Shown: positions 12,851 to 24,597, counted from the first letter of the stretch. The stretch: 64,000 bases of DNA from Pipra filicauda (GCF_003945595.2 NW_024104532.1:2293501-2357500), one strand, 5' to 3'. Notes: generated by a model not told the origin, from the sequence alone. Made by a program: numbers and translations.

Positions 12851-14019
12851 GATAAGTGAAATAACTGCCCTATGCTAATGGGTGGCAGCAGGCTGGGCTG
12901 GCAGTCCTGCAGGGATGGGTGCAGGTATTCAGGCACCCGCTTCCCTCTGCCCGGGAGCTTTGCCCAGAGGCTGTGACCTTGCAGAGTCCCTGTCTGGCTG
13001 TGGGAGCTGGGGACAATGCTGATGGGCAGGTGCCACTCAGGCGTTGCTGGCGGTGGATGCTGTGGGCGATGTGACGGCACCAGCCAGCCCCGTGCCCTTT
13101 CCCTGGGCGCCAGCGTGGAGCCGAGCAAGGCAGTGCCAGGGCCCTGGCTCCTGCACTAGCTCCACCCCTGCTGTGCTGCCCCCGTGAGCCGGCACAGAGG
13201 CAACTTGTAGGACTTGTCAGTGCTGAGAGCTTCCTCCTCCATTTGGTCACGGTGCTGCCCTGTCCCTCCCATCCCTCCCTGTCCCTTCTCTTCCTGCCTC
13301 CCCAGGCAGCTCCAGGCAGTCACCCAGCAGGTGACACTGCCCAGGATGATACCAGGGAACAGCTGGTCCTAAAGAGTGCCTGTGCTGGGCACAAGCACCC
13401 CAAACACTGGCCAGAGGCAGCTCAGCTCTGGGACTATGGGGGTCCCATGGGACCATTCCTGTCCCAGGAGCAGGGGTGTCTGCAGGGGTATGAGGGGCAG
13501 GAGGATGGAGGCAATGCCCAGGGCTGGTGACAAGCCCCTGGCTGCTCTTCCCATGGGAGCCCAGCCAGCAGGGCAGAGTTGGGTGCCTGCCAGCCCGTCG
13601 GCTGCGGTTGCGCCGCCGGCACCGGCAGCTGGAGTGCCGGGGCGTTTGGCCTCAGCTCACATGAGCCTCGTGCTTCCCGCAGCAGCAGGGACGGGGGCTG
13701 CTTCGCCCACCTCCCCCCGGCCACCCTGCACCCCACGTGGGGCTAATGCTTGGGGACAGCACTCCAGGACACTGACTCCCAAGGAGGGCAAGCCCAACAG
13801 CACTGGACACTGGCACAAGGGATGTCCCTGCCAGCGTGGTCACAGCTCATACTGGGAGCAGTCCTCAGGCACACTGGGAGCTGCTGGGGGAGGATGTGCT
13901 TAATGAGTCGAGGCATCTCCAAAGATTGAAAGACTCAGGGACCCATCCCAGGAACAAAGGGAGGCGTTTGTCAGGCGCTGAGAGACGGGCTCGTTAATTC
14001 CTCCTGGCTGTCACACTTA

Positions 14020-14125
14020 TCTGTAATGAATTTGTGCTCCGCTGTATTATTTTTAATACAATAGGAGCGGTGCCGCCCGCCCACCGCCCGGCTGCCGGGA
14101 GCGCTGACGTCAACACCCGGAGCAG
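14020..14125. promoter_or_regulatory. Candidate regulatory element with full CRE (TGACGTCA)
   Basis: The palindromic CREB/ATF site TGACGTCA is at 14105-14112, preceded by an AT-rich stretch (CTGTATTATTTTTAATACAATAG, shown only in part here) and a GC-rich segment. Full CREs are rare by chance and often sit near promoters of activity-regulated neuronal genes, which would suit CPLX2 1.4 kb downstream. Function is inferred. Confidence 0.4.
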
Positions 14126-14769
14126 GGCTGCCGCAGGACGGATGGATGGACAGACGGACGGGCCAAGCACAGGCCTGTCTTGCCGCCCACATGCCTGTCC
14201 CACCAGCTGCCAGCGGGCAGAGCGGGGCTGGGCACAAGGGCAGGAGGCATTTTTACTTTGGAGGTGGAAAGAGGAGTTGTTGGCCGATGCCGGGCTGAGG
14301 GCTCGGAGCTGATGGAGATTTGCTACGCCAGGGGGTATTTTTGGGAGCAGTGAGAGGGGGTGAACAAGAAGGCCAAGTCCTTGGTGTGTTGTCCCTGTGC
14401 TGAGACTTGTCCGTGGCAGCTGCCATGCATCGAGGCAGGAGCACAGGGTGCACACAAACGGATCTGTCAGTGCTGCATCCCTGTGGAGGTGGCGCTTGCA
14501 CGCCAGTTTTGGGCCCCCCAGCTGCAGGATGGCTCCCCACTGCTGCCCCACATCCTGCATCGCTCTCGACCTCCCTGCAGCAGCCCTGGCAGTGCCCAGC
14601 AGCACCAGGAGCATCTCCACAGCCCACACTACTGTGCTTGTGGGGGCAGCTGCAGCCTGTCCCAGCTCCCCACACCCTCCCAGGTGTAGGGGTAGGGGGT
14701 CCCTGAAAGGACCCCACACTCAGATCCTCTCCAGCACTCTTCTGGGCCCCTGAAGGGCTGCTGCTCCAG

Positions 14770-14880
14770 AGCCTCACCATTAAACATCAGTTATCCCAAA
14801 GCCCGGCTCCAAGCACCACTAATCTCATTTGCACAGGGCTCGTCTTGTCTTTAATAACTCAGGGCTGGATTAATTAGGAG
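14770..14880. promoter_or_regulatory. AT-rich homeodomain-motif cluster
   Basis: Contains TAATCTCATTTGCAC (bicoid-type TAATC next to a POU-like ATTTGCA) and GGATTAATTAGG within about 60 bp. It is a candidate neural or homeodomain-responsive enhancer upstream of the proximal CPLX2 island. Confidence 0.25.
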
Positions 14881-15299
14881 GCACCGGCTGCCCCTCTGCA
14901 GGGTGAGCACACACCGACCCTGTGCATCGGGACGAGGGTGGGAGATCTGTCCCGCAGTGCGGGGGAGGGAACACAGGAGGGGCTGCAGGAGACTGTCTCC
15001 CTTCAGGCAGGTGCAGGGGGGCCAGGCAGGGAGGTGCCCCCCATTTCCTGGACGGGAACCCCGTTCTGAATTGGGTCCTGAGCTCTGTGGGCATCACAGC
15101 CTCGATGCCATAGCGAAGGGGAGGGGGGCACGAAGTGATTTATCAAGGACTTTGTTTAAACTCCCGCAGCCATCCCACACCCCTGCAGAGGGGACCGGGT
15201 TGCTTTGCCGAGTGAGGGAGCAAGGAGGTGCGGGACTGGGGGGCAGCTCCGGCTGATTACTGAATGCCTCGTCTCGCCCGTTAATTACCGCGGCGGTGA

Positions 15300-16260
15300 A
15301 TCATTAACCCCGCGCAGGAGACTCTTGCCCCGTCCCTCTGCCGCGGAAGCGCGGGGTGGTGACCAGCGTGGGGGGCCTGTCCACACCCTGCGGGGCTCCC
15401 CGGGACGTTTCCCTGGGGGTCGTGCGGCGTTTCCCGGGGGGGTCCCGCATCCTCCCGCCCCCGCGGGGGGCCGGTCCGTCGCTCCGGGCGGGCCCACGCG
15501 TGCCGCCGGGGGCGGGAGGGGGCCGGGCCGCGGCGGGGCGGGGCGGGGCGGAGCGGCGGCAGCGGCGAGCGGCGGCGGAGCCGGTGAGTGCCGGTGCTGA
15601 AGGGACAGCGCCGCCGCTGCGGCACCGGGCGGCCCCGGGCGGCGGGCGGGGCCCCGCGCCGCAGACACCGGGATGGGATGGGGTGGGGAGGGGGGTCCCC
15701 GCGGCACCGCGTCCCCTGCGCGACCCCCGCCCCCAGCGCGCTTCCCGCCCTCCCCGTGTCCCCGCTCCCCCCGTCCCCGGTGTCCCCTGCGCCCCCCGTG
15801 CGTGTCCCCCGGCTCCCGGGTTCCCCCCGCGTCTTCCCTGTACCTGCGCCCCTGTCGCGGAGCCCCACCAGGGTCCCGCACCCCACTGCGGTCCCGGTGT
15901 CTCCCGCATGCCGGGTGTCCGCTACGTCCCGTGTCTCCGCTGTCCCCCGCCTTCCCGGCGCCCCCCCCTCGTGTCCCCTGCGTCGCTGCAGCCCGTGCGG
16001 TGTCCCCGCACGGGTGTCACTGGTGTCCCGGTGCCTGCCGGTGTGCCCTGCGTCTGCTGTGTTTTCCCCGTGTTGCCCTTTTCCCCGCACCCCGCGATGT
16101 CCCCCACATACCCCGCTATCGCTGCACGACCCCCCGCCAGGCGGCCCCGGTATTCCGATGCCCCCCGTGTCCCCTGCACCTTCCCTACGGCCCCGGTTTC
16201 CCGATGCTTCCCAGTGTTCCCTCATCCCTGGTGGCCCCTGAGCCCCCCACTGCGGTCCCG
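15300..16260 (+). promoter_or_regulatory. CPLX2: CpG island, likely proximal CPLX2 promoter and untranslated exon
   Basis: A very CpG-rich island with tandem GC boxes (GGGGCGGGGCGGGGCGG) at 15534-15550. A plausible untranslated exon ends at about 15582, at GCGGAGCCG before GTGAGTGCCG. The next plausible exon on the same strand is the 5' part of the CPLX2 start-codon exon at 17678. The transcription start is not determined. Confidence 0.55.
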
Positions 16261-16429
16261 GGGCTCAGCACTGTGCTGCCTGGAGAAGCACCCTCCACCC
16301 CTTAGCCGCGGGGTACCCCAGCGCTGGCAGCAACAAACTTCCCAGGGTCACAGCTCCTGGAGACCCTCCAGCCCCCTGGGGTCCCGGGGATCTGGGGTGG
16401 GGTAACTGCGATTCTGCGGCACTCTCTGG

Positions 16430-17260
16430 GCACATGCACACACACACACACACACGCACAGAGAGAGAGAGAGCAAACTGCACCCCCAGTATCTGAGCAC
16501 AGCCTGCAGCCCCCCACTCACACGGGACACGTGGGGGGCATGGGCACCCCCACGGGCAACCCCCACACACACACCCCGCCTGTAATCCCCCACATGCGCG
16601 CACACACGGAGCACGCAAGCAGCCTGCAACACCCCCACACGTACACACACGCGACACAGTCTGCAAATTTGTGTGCACAGACCCCGTGCAGCCTGCAAAC
16701 CCACGGACCTGCACAAACAGCCCCACACACACACACTAACACAGCCTGCAACACCCCCCCAGTGTGCAAACACACACACACAGAGCAAAAACACGCAGCA
16801 CACAGACACAACCCGCAAACCTGCGTGCACACACATCCGCAGAGCCCGCAAACCCCAACACTCGCACACGCACAAAGCTTGAAAACAGGCTGCAAGCCCG
16901 CACATCGTGGGGGCACGCGCAGCTTGCAGCCCCACAAACTTATCACGCGTGTGCACACACACCCCATGCAAACACAGCCTGCAGCCACCCGCAAACACAC
17001 CTCTTGAGCAAACATAACCTGCACGCCTGCACAGAGCTCACACACAAGCACACGCAGATACAGCGTGCACCCGCTCCGTCCTGCACACGCAGTGCCCCTG
17101 CATGGTGTCACCCATCTGCAGCACCCGCATGGATCACACAGACAGTGACAGGCTGCTGCTTGCAATCCCTGCAGCCCCCAAACATCGCCACAACCTGCCA
17201 CCAACCCTCTGCAGAGCACTCACATTGCGATAGACACGCGCGCACACGCAGCATCCCATG
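16430..17260. repeat. CA-rich degenerate tandem repeat with (CA)n(GA)n core
   Basis: Begins with a (CA)n run at about 16431-16460 and a (GA)n run to about 16473. It continues for some 800 bp of ACAC-rich sequence in which the word AGCCTGCAA (or AGCTTGCAG, AGTCTGCAA) returns at irregular spacing of roughly 30-70 bp, at least ten times. It is an old diverged minisatellite in the 5' intron of CPLX2. The long frames on both strands are artefacts of composition. Confidence 0.7.
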
Positions 17261-17710
17261 TCTGGCTGCGCCACGCTGGCATCCCCAGCCAGGGGCTGTC
17301 ATCCCCTCCCCCAAAGCAGGGGCACACGGTGGATAGTGGTGTGGTGGGTCCCCATCCCACCAGCCCTCAGGCAGCACCCCTGGCTCCTGCTGCCACACCA
17401 AGGGCAGTGGTGAGGTGGAACATCCCTCTGGAATCCCTGTCTTGGTCCCTCCATAGGTCCTCAAGGCCAGCAGGGATGTGAGGAGGGGGCTGAGGGAAAC
17501 AGACACAGCACACCCTCTGCCTGTAGACCCCAGAAACTCCCTCTGTCCATCCTGGAAGGCATTCGGGGCTGGAGATGCAGAGGGTGTAAAGTGCAGCCCC
17601 AGGAACCATCCCATTCCATGCCATGGTAGGGACCATGGGCATGGTGTCCCCAATGCTGTCCCTCTCTGCCCACACAGGTGGCCCAGGTCAGCAAGCCCGG
17701 ACAGCAGTGG

Positions 17711-17770
17711 ATGAGCGCTGGGCACTGGCCTAGCCACACGCACACATCGGCACCATGGACTTTGTCATGA
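17711..17770 (+). other. Overlapping upstream ORF at the CPLX2 start
   Basis: If the start-codon exon begins at the acceptor at 17677/17678, its leader contains an ATG at 17711. This opens a 19-codon frame in a different phase, running past the CPLX2 ATG (17755) and stopping at TGA 17768-17770. Its context is weak (T at -3), while the CPLX2 ATG is strong (A at -3, G at +4). It could modestly reduce translation by diverting ribosomes. Confidence 0.45.
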
Positions 17771-18815
17771 AGCAAGCGCTGGGCGGTGAGTGGGTGCTGT
17801 TCCCCCTCAGAGTCCCCTCTCCGGGAGTGGTGCTGGCCTGACACCCTGGGACCACAGTGGGAGGGACATGGCAGGGGGATAGAGTCACACAGAGAGCCAC
17901 CGGCAGTGGGGAGCTGCTGCTGAAGCCCTCTGGGGTTCCTGTTCCCAGCACCGGCAGCAGCTGGCTGGGGAATCCTGGCTCTCCTGCCGCTAAGTGGGAT
18001 TCCCCGGCAGGTCCCCTGGGTGCCGAAGGAGCTGCCGGCGTCTCCTCCGGCTGACGCTGAACTAGGGCAGCGCAGCCAGCCCGTGGCACTCCCCATCCCC
18101 ACAGCCTCCAGAGCCTGTCTGCAGCCCACTTTGGCATCGGTGGCCCTGGGGATGTCCCAGGTTGTCCTTGTCAGGGGGGCTCCTTGCTCTGCCTGCCGCT
18201 GCAGGGCTTCAGCAGCCAGCGCCGAGCTGCAGCACCCTTGGGGACCAGCCAATGCTCTTGTGATGCCACAGGGGCCACCAAGGACATGGGAAAGATGCTG
18301 GGGGGCGAGGAGGAGAAGGACCCCGATGCGCAGAAGAAGGAGGAGGAGAGGCAGGAGGCTCTGCGCCAGCAGGAAGAGGAGCGGAAAGCCAAGCACGCCC
18401 GCATGGAGGCCGAACGGGAGAAAGTCCGGCAGCAGATCCGTGACAAGGTGGGCACATGCTTCTCCTGCACCCACCCCTGCTCCTGGCACCCGGGGTGGGG
18501 CTGGGACAGGGAGCTGGCATGGCTGGGAGGAGGGTGGCCCAAGGCAGTGGTGATGGGCACAGGCACAGTGCAGGCAGTGCCCTGTGCCTGCCCTGCTGAG
18601 GGTCTGTGTCCTCTCAGTACGGGCTGAAGAAGAAGGAGGAGAAGGAAGCAGAGGAGAAAGCTGCCCTGGAGCAGCCGTGTGAGGGCAGCCTGACGCGCCC
18701 CAAGAAGGCGATCCCAGCAGGCTGCGGGGATGAGGAGGAAGAGGAGGAGGAGAGCATCCTGGACACCGTCCTCAAGTACCTGCCCGGCCCGCTGCAGGAT
18801 ATGTTCAAGAAGTAA
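17755..18815 (+). CDS. CPLX2: Complexin-2
   Basis: Cytosolic presynaptic protein that binds the assembled SNARE four-helix bundle, clamps it and promotes calcium-triggered vesicle fusion. Coding exons are 17755-17785, 18272-18447 and 18618-18815, all GT-AG, joining to 405 nt and 134 residues, the usual length. The product opens [11 protein letters not shown], followed by a charged accessory helix (about 28-47), the SNARE-binding central helix (about 48-70, with [11 protein letters not shown]) and an acidic EEEEEEE run before the C-terminal membrane-binding amphipathic end ([14 protein letters not shown]). I see no difference from the mammalian protein as I know it. The start has a strong context (CACCATGG). 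An untranslated leader probably begins at 17678 after a CACACAG acceptor. The acidic run and length separate it from complexins 3 and 4, and CPLX2 rather than CPLX1 is supported by synteny. Confidence 0.97.
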
Positions 18816-20060
18816 CAGCACTGTCAACCCTGCCATAGGGTGCTGGGGCATGGGCGCCCTCTCCCCTACGACCCTTCCATCAGCTCCCTTGGCCCCGGAG
18901 AGGGGGTCCCCACACCCCCTCCCATCCCCTTCTGCCCTGTCCCCTGACCAGACCAAAAGCCCGCCCCGTCCCGTCCAGGCAGGGCCCCCCCCACCACGCC
19001 AAAGGGGAGCAGCCCTGGCCGGACAGGGCGAACCGGGACCAAATGCACTGATGTAACCTCGTGGTGGGCTGGGGGCACCCAGGCCCTACCGGCCTCCCCG
19101 GGGTGGCTCCTTGTGCCCCCTGCCCTGCTCCTGCCCTCCCAGGGGACCGCAGCAGGCCTCTGCTCGCCTGCCCTCGTTCCCAACACTGCCATCCCCCTGC
19201 CCCGTCCCGCCCCGGGCCAAGCCCAAAGCACAAAGCCAGGCGCCCTGCCCGCAGCTCCCCCATCCCCAGTCGTCGGGCACGGGGGTCCCCCGGGGCTGCC
19301 CGGTGTGCCCCTGCATCGGGGGGTTGGAGGGGACCCCCCTCCCCGCATCTCTGGCCCCATAGTTAAAGCCATATCAGTTAGACTGCAATACTTCAGCACC
19401 GGGAGGAGCGGGCGCCGCGCTCCGCCAACCGTGTACAAAGGCACGTGCGGGGCAGGGCCCCCCCTGCCCCGTCCCCCCGTCCCCGCCGCTCGCTCGTCTG
19501 TGTCTTGGCCCCGCTGGCCCCCGTCCTCGCATTAGTGTCTCTGTGCCAGGGTGCGCTCCGTCGCTCCATGCGTCCTCGTGTCCGCTGCTCAGACTCCCCC
19601 CCCCGAGCCCCCACTGTCCCCGGGGGCCACCCGCGGCGTTGAGCCGAGAGCCCCCCGCCGCGCTGCCGGGACCCCCACTCTGCCCCCTGCAATAAAGCCA
19701 GCGCAGGGCCGAGGGCTGCCGGGCCAGTCCAGGGCTGGGAGTGCCTGGCTGCCCCCCACCTGACGCTGGACACACGGGTCCCCGGGCCTGGGAAAGGATC
19801 CCTGGGCAAGCGCCCCGGGATGTCCCAGGAGCTGCTGCTTGTACCCCAACGGGGGGAGGCAGGGGCACACCCTCATCCCAGCCCCTCCCTTGCCACACCG
19901 TGCTCCCCCCTCCCCGTGCTTCCTCAGCCACGGCCCCCAGCTGCCCACCAGGGCCCTCCAGGGAGGTGGCGGGCAGCTCGGGGCCCCACAGACATGCTGT
20001 GACCATCCTGCTCGAACTAGTCTTTGACAAACTAATAAAATAAAGGGATTTGTACATTGC
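18816..20060 (+). other. CPLX2: CPLX2 3' untranslated region
   Basis: Continuous GC-rich sequence from the stop codon to the polyadenylation signal AATAAAATAAA at 20034-20044, with no intron signals needed. A possible earlier signal, AATAAA, lies at 19690-19695. An AT-richer block at 19362-19450 stands out from its surroundings and may be a conserved regulatory segment. Confidence 0.75.
20034..20044 (+). terminator. CPLX2 polyadenylation signal (double AATAAA)
   Basis: Overlapping AATAAA hexamers (AATAAAATAAA) about 1.2 kb after the CPLX2 stop, followed by a TTTGTACATTGCT stretch where cleavage would be expected. Confidence 0.8.
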
Positions 20061-21670
20061 TCCAGCCTCTTCTCATCCATTGCTTCCCTGGGTCCCCATG
20101 TCAGCTCCCTCTCCCCACCAACCCCAGGGCTGACACCTGGCAGCTCATCACATATGGTAAGGCCACAGGGCCCACCCTTGGCAGCACCCAAGCCAGGCCA
20201 CAGGTGTAGGGAGTGACCACATGTGGCTCCCAGAGTCCCGCTCAGTCCTGCTGCTCCGCACTCTGCAGGTGTCATCTCTGGGGATGGGGACAAGGCAAAA
20301 GGGACAGGTGCTGGTGGACCCATGTCCCACAGACATGGGACTGACCCTGGGACTTCCTTCACTGAATGACAGGGGATACCCTGGGGTACAAGGGCTGTTT
20401 CTGGTGGGTCACAGCCTTCTGTCCCCTAATAGACGGGCCTGAGGCTATAGGCATGGGGCACCTCCTGTCCCAGCAGCGAGGCAAAGGCCCTGGCAGTGCC
20501 CAGGCTTGGCACAGCCCTGGAGGCCTCAGCCTGCAGCCAGCCTCAGCCATCATTTGCCATCATTTACCACCAAAGAGCTCCACTGTTACCCAGGCGCCAT
20601 CAGCAGAGCAGTCACCCGGAAAAGCTTCTGTCAGACTAAAATATGAAGGTAGAAAACGGTAGAGATCTTGCAGGCAAGGTCTCCACTGCAGGCAGACTGT
20701 TCCCTGTGATGGCACAGAGGGGGAGAAATCCCCACAGCCCTCCCTGGGGAGGCAGTGTCTGTCACCCCTGCAGGGGTGCGAGGAAGGGCTCTGCCCGGGG
20801 CTGGTGGCCGTGGCGTGGGACCAGCAGCGTGCTCCGCACATGCGGTGCTGCCGGGCAGGGCCCTGCAGGTGTCCCCCCACATCTGCTGAGCAGTGTCCCC
20901 GCTGTCACCTGTCGCCAGTGTGGAGGCACAGCGCCCTCTGGTGTGGTGACAGCACAGGACAAGGAGAGCGGGGACAGGCAGTGGGGACAAGGGGGACAGT
21001 CCCTCGACAGACCCCTCAGCCAGGGCCTTGCCATGGCCAAGAGAAGGAGGCAGGGGAAGGGAGAGCAACTCAACAACCCACTTCTCCCCCCTGCAAGGAG
21101 CTACAGACACCTTCGTTAAGGAAGAGAATTTATCAAAATTAGAAAAAAACAAGTATTAAAAAAACTCAGCCCCAGCTGGGGAAACGTCTCCCAGCTTGCA
21201 TCCCTTCACCATCCCCTCACTGCCCCAGCACAGGGAAGGGACATGGTATGTCTGGGAAGAAAAGGGGCAGGCTGTGCTCTCAGGGCTGCCCTCACCACCA
21301 GGCTGTTGGGGACAAGGGAACAGTCACATAGCTTATCACTGCTGTGGAGACTGGTCAGAGGGCAGCTCCTCTCATGGAAGGCCCCTCAGCAGCCACCTCC
21401 AGCGACTGATTTTCTTTGGCCACTTGCCTTTGGAACAAGCTCCCCATGCTCCAGAGAGGAGGCGGCAGAGGGGGGGCCCGCCAGCACCCCCATCATCCCC
21501 ATCACACAGCTGCCTATTTACAAATGCTCCCAAGAGCAGGATGCACTGAGCCAAGCCCGAGGTCACAGCCCTGCCAGGCTGCCAAGGAGGGGAGCCAACT
21601 CCTTGCCCCATCTACACTAAGCTCCCACTCCCAAGAGTAGGCAGGTGTTGCCTCCCCAGGTGCAGCTTCA

Positions 21671-24490
21671 TCAGGAGTCGTTGGGGAGCCCGAAGAGCTT
21701 GACGGTGCCAGCCTCCCGGCTGCTGTCATATTTGCCATCTTTATCATCACAGGCGAAGGCCAGCAGTGGCCTCTTCGGGTGCCAGGCCACTGTGAAGGTA
21801 GGGGACTCACACTGCACCTCCCAGAGCTTCTCTCCTGCATGGAAAAGGGGCCATGTCAGCCTGGAAAGCCTCCACTGCTCGCTGCCCAAGTGCCAAGCAC
21901 CTGCTTCTTCTCTCCGGCACTACTGCTGCTCCAGCGCTTTTTAATCACCCAGTGACAAGGCTCAGACATGACAAGCATGTCTGCCACCGACTAACGAGGC
22001 AAAGGCTCCCCCTCATGGCGCTCTGCTCTTCACAGCAAAGCTCTTCCTTAGCAGACAGATTCACCCAGTGCCCTCCCAGCTCCACCAGCACTTCTCCATC
22101 TGATCCCTCCTTGCTGTTCCCCAAGAAAAAACCCTTACCTGTCTCCACCTCGGCAATGTCAATGAAGTGATCTTCTGATGCTGACGCCAGCATCTTCCCA
22201 TCATGGCTAAAGCTCAGTGTCCGCACGGGCCAGTCAAGCCTGCAGCAACCAAGGGGAGCAGACAGTGAGCCAACCGCACATGGTCCCCACAGAGGGGGCA
22301 AACAGCTTTGGGACAGCTCTACCTACCTGGAGAAGCACCTCACACATACCAGCTCATCCACATCCCAAAGGCTGACTAAGGCATCGGCACTGCCCGTGGC
22401 AAAATACTTCCCCATGGGATCAAACTTGATGCAGATGCAGTTGGAAGGATGGGCGTTGATGGACTGGATGGGTTTCAGCTCTGGGTAGCTGTGGAGGTGA
22501 AGGGAGAGGGCAGGGAGCAGTGAGAGGAGCACAGGGATTGTCTGAAGCCAGGCAGGCACAAGGCACACCAGGACTGGGAGCAAACCCAGCCAGGGTAGGA
22601 AACACCAAGTGTCCAGTGAATGAGGTGAAGCATCAGGGTCCCTCTCAGGGAGCCCAGCCCAGAACTGGGGCAACCTCAGCTCCATTCCCACCAGAGGGCT
22701 GGGGATCACTAAGGTGTGGGACTCCAGTCTCCCAAAAGCAGCCAAGGCACTTGCAGCCTGACTGCAGTCAGCCCAGCCACTCAGCCCACCTGCAGCCACG
22801 GGCACCTACCTGAGGATGTTGATGCAGCCATTCCCGTTGGTGAGGAAGAACATGTTGTTGTCATTGTTCCAGGAGATCTCGTTCACCTCAAACTTGAACT
22901 GTTCCTCAGCTTTGGAGCGATGCGTCTTGGCGTCAATGAAGGTGACCACATCATCTTTGTTCCCCACAGCGATGGTCTGTCCATCGGGGCTCCAGCAGAT
23001 GTTGATGTTCTCACCTGAAGGGACAGAAAGGCAGCAGGTCCCATTTCCACTCCAAACCATTCCCAGATAAGAAAGACTGCCAGGCCTGCAGTGTAACACA
23101 CAAACCCTGCATGGCAGCTGTCCAGCAAATACAGACAGTTACTGAAAATAAAACTATTGAGAAGTACAGCTTCAAAACAGTAGGACCACATCTCATTTCA
23201 GCCAAGATGGGACCACAGCAATCACCACACAAGGTCAATCCAAAGATCCTCTAGATACAGTGATCTTTGAGATCCAGAAAAAGCAGAAGCCAACAACAAA
23301 TACCTTTAAATGAGGATAAAAACAAGGCAAGTTGCAGTTATGCCATCTTACAATGCCATTTCCAACCCCAACAACTAAAAATTTGATATTTCCAAGGGCA
23401 GAGGTGGTATATGGGTTAGGCAGTGCATGAACTCAAATAGTTGTTTTTCTGAATCCACACAAACTTTTACTTCCATCATGGCTCCCTGTAAACATGCTTT
23501 TTCCCCAGTCTCCAGCCTCACAGCCCACAGACTCCAGAAACAAGTACACAGAACATTTTAACGGTCAGCACTGTATTTCAGGAGTTTCTCCAGTCCCTAC
23601 TCCGCAGTAAAAAAGCCCTTATATGATGACTGCAACCCAAAAATAAAGCAGCCAGCAAAGGGTCCAAAGCTCTGTGCCGCTGTGGGTGGGTCCCACACAG
23701 CTGCCGGGACCCACCTGGGAAGCCCCCTGGGAAGGCAGGGGCTCACCTTTGGTGTTGACAGTGGCAATGCACTTAGTGGTGCGGACGTCCCAGATGCGGA
23801 TGGTTTTGTCCCCGGACGCTGTGACAAAGAGGTCAGGGTTGCTGGGGTGCCAACAGAGCTGATCCACGCTGTCTCCGTGGCCCCGGTAGTTGTTCTCCTT
23901 CACCTGGGGAGAGCCGTCAGCGTGAGGATGCGCCTGGCTCTGCTCCCGCTCCTGCCCCACATCCCAGCACACTGCATCCCCGTCGGGATGGGACGGGAAC
24001 CCAGCCCAGAGCGCCACCGCCAACCCGGCCACGCTCCTGCCCACGGCCGGCCGGGATGAAGGAGGCCCCGCGCCTTCCTCGCCAGGCACCAGCTCCATTC
24101 CCGCTCCAGCTCCATTCCCGGCTCCCTGCCACCGGCCGGCGGGGCCTCCTGGCGATGCTCCTGTTCCGGCGCACACCGAGTACCCGGTACTGATCACCGG
24201 GACCTACCACCCGGGACACACCTGCCCAAGCACCCGGGCCCAGGGTGCCCAAGGGCTCCTGGTACCGACCCGCCCGGCACCGCCCGCCCGTTGCCGGCGG
24301 ATCTCACCAGCCGGTCCTTCTCGAGCAGGAAGACGCTGGCGGTCTTGTCGAAGGAGCCGGAGGCGAGGCGGCGGCCGCAGCAGCTCCAGGCCACCGAGTG
24401 CACCTTGGCGCCGTGAGCGGGGAACTCGCGGCTCCGCGTGTTGGCGCGGAACAGCTCCTGCATGGCCTGCACGTACGGGGACACCGCCAT
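21671..24490 (-). CDS. THOC3: THO complex subunit 3 (TREX mRNA export)
   Basis: WD40 subunit of the nuclear THO complex, which couples transcription and splicing to mRNA export in TREX. Coding exons in transcript order are 24308-24490, 23747-23903, 22810-23014, 22327-22488, 22139-22239 and 21671-21834, all GT-AG, totalling 972 nt and 323 residues. The product is a single WD40 propeller with clear blades, for example GHGDSVDQLCWHPSNPD ending TIRIWDV, and AHPSNCICIKFDPMGKY ending VSLWDV. It ends KLFGLPNDS, as in mammals. The N-terminus (MAVSPYVQAMQELF) is shorter than the human one (351 aa). I chose the ATG at 24490 because the frame further upstream has no ATG. The 3' end is uncertain: only an AT-rich stretch with the weak hexamer GATAAA (21129-21134) is seen. 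It shares a divergent promoter with SIMC1. The largest gap is intron 2 (23015-23746), with no other gene in it. Confidence 0.96.
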
Positions 24491-24597
24491 GGCGGGGCCG
24501 GCACCGCGCCCCGCCCCGGCGCCCGACGGCACTTCCGCCACCACCGCGCGCCTGGCGCGTCTCCACGGGCGGGGCGGAGCCGCCGCCCGCCGCCGGG
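24491..24597. promoter_or_regulatory. THOC3/SIMC1 divergent promoter
   Basis: Only 107 bp separate the two start codons. The interval is CpG-dense and carries an ETS core (CACTTCCG around 24529-24536) and a GC box (GGGCGGGGCGG). A perfect YY1-type word, AAGATGGCGGC, lies at 24733-24743, just inside SIMC1 intron 1. No TATA box is seen. Both transcripts must start within or near this interval. Confidence 0.85.

Larger units (their letters stand above)
4621..15300. other. Non-coding region between the two CpG islands
   Basis: No coding exon is supportable on either strand. Frames are typical GC-rich noise without splice-supported homology. Local features are a FOX-motif pair (6214-6272), a pyrimidine run (9367-9403), AT-rich motif blocks (12610-12850 and 14770-14880) and a perfect CRE (14105-14112). 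It is most likely 5' intron or flank of CPLX2. Confidence 0.6.

Noticed and set aside
15281..16225. Minus-strand frame of 314 codons, Gly/Arg-rich
   Set aside because: It lies in a CpG island where stop codons are rare in all frames; composition is low complexity, with overlapping frames of similar length on both strands and no splice or family support.
16518..17219. Long Cys/Val-rich frame on minus and Thr/His-rich frames on plus
   Set aside because: They are direct translations of the CACA-rich tandem repeat; the pattern follows the repeat in every frame.
24491..24544. Extended N-terminus for THOC3
   Set aside because: The upstream frame opens with GTG, not ATG, and would cover most of the 107-bp divergent promoter; the ATG at 24490 is the reasonable start.
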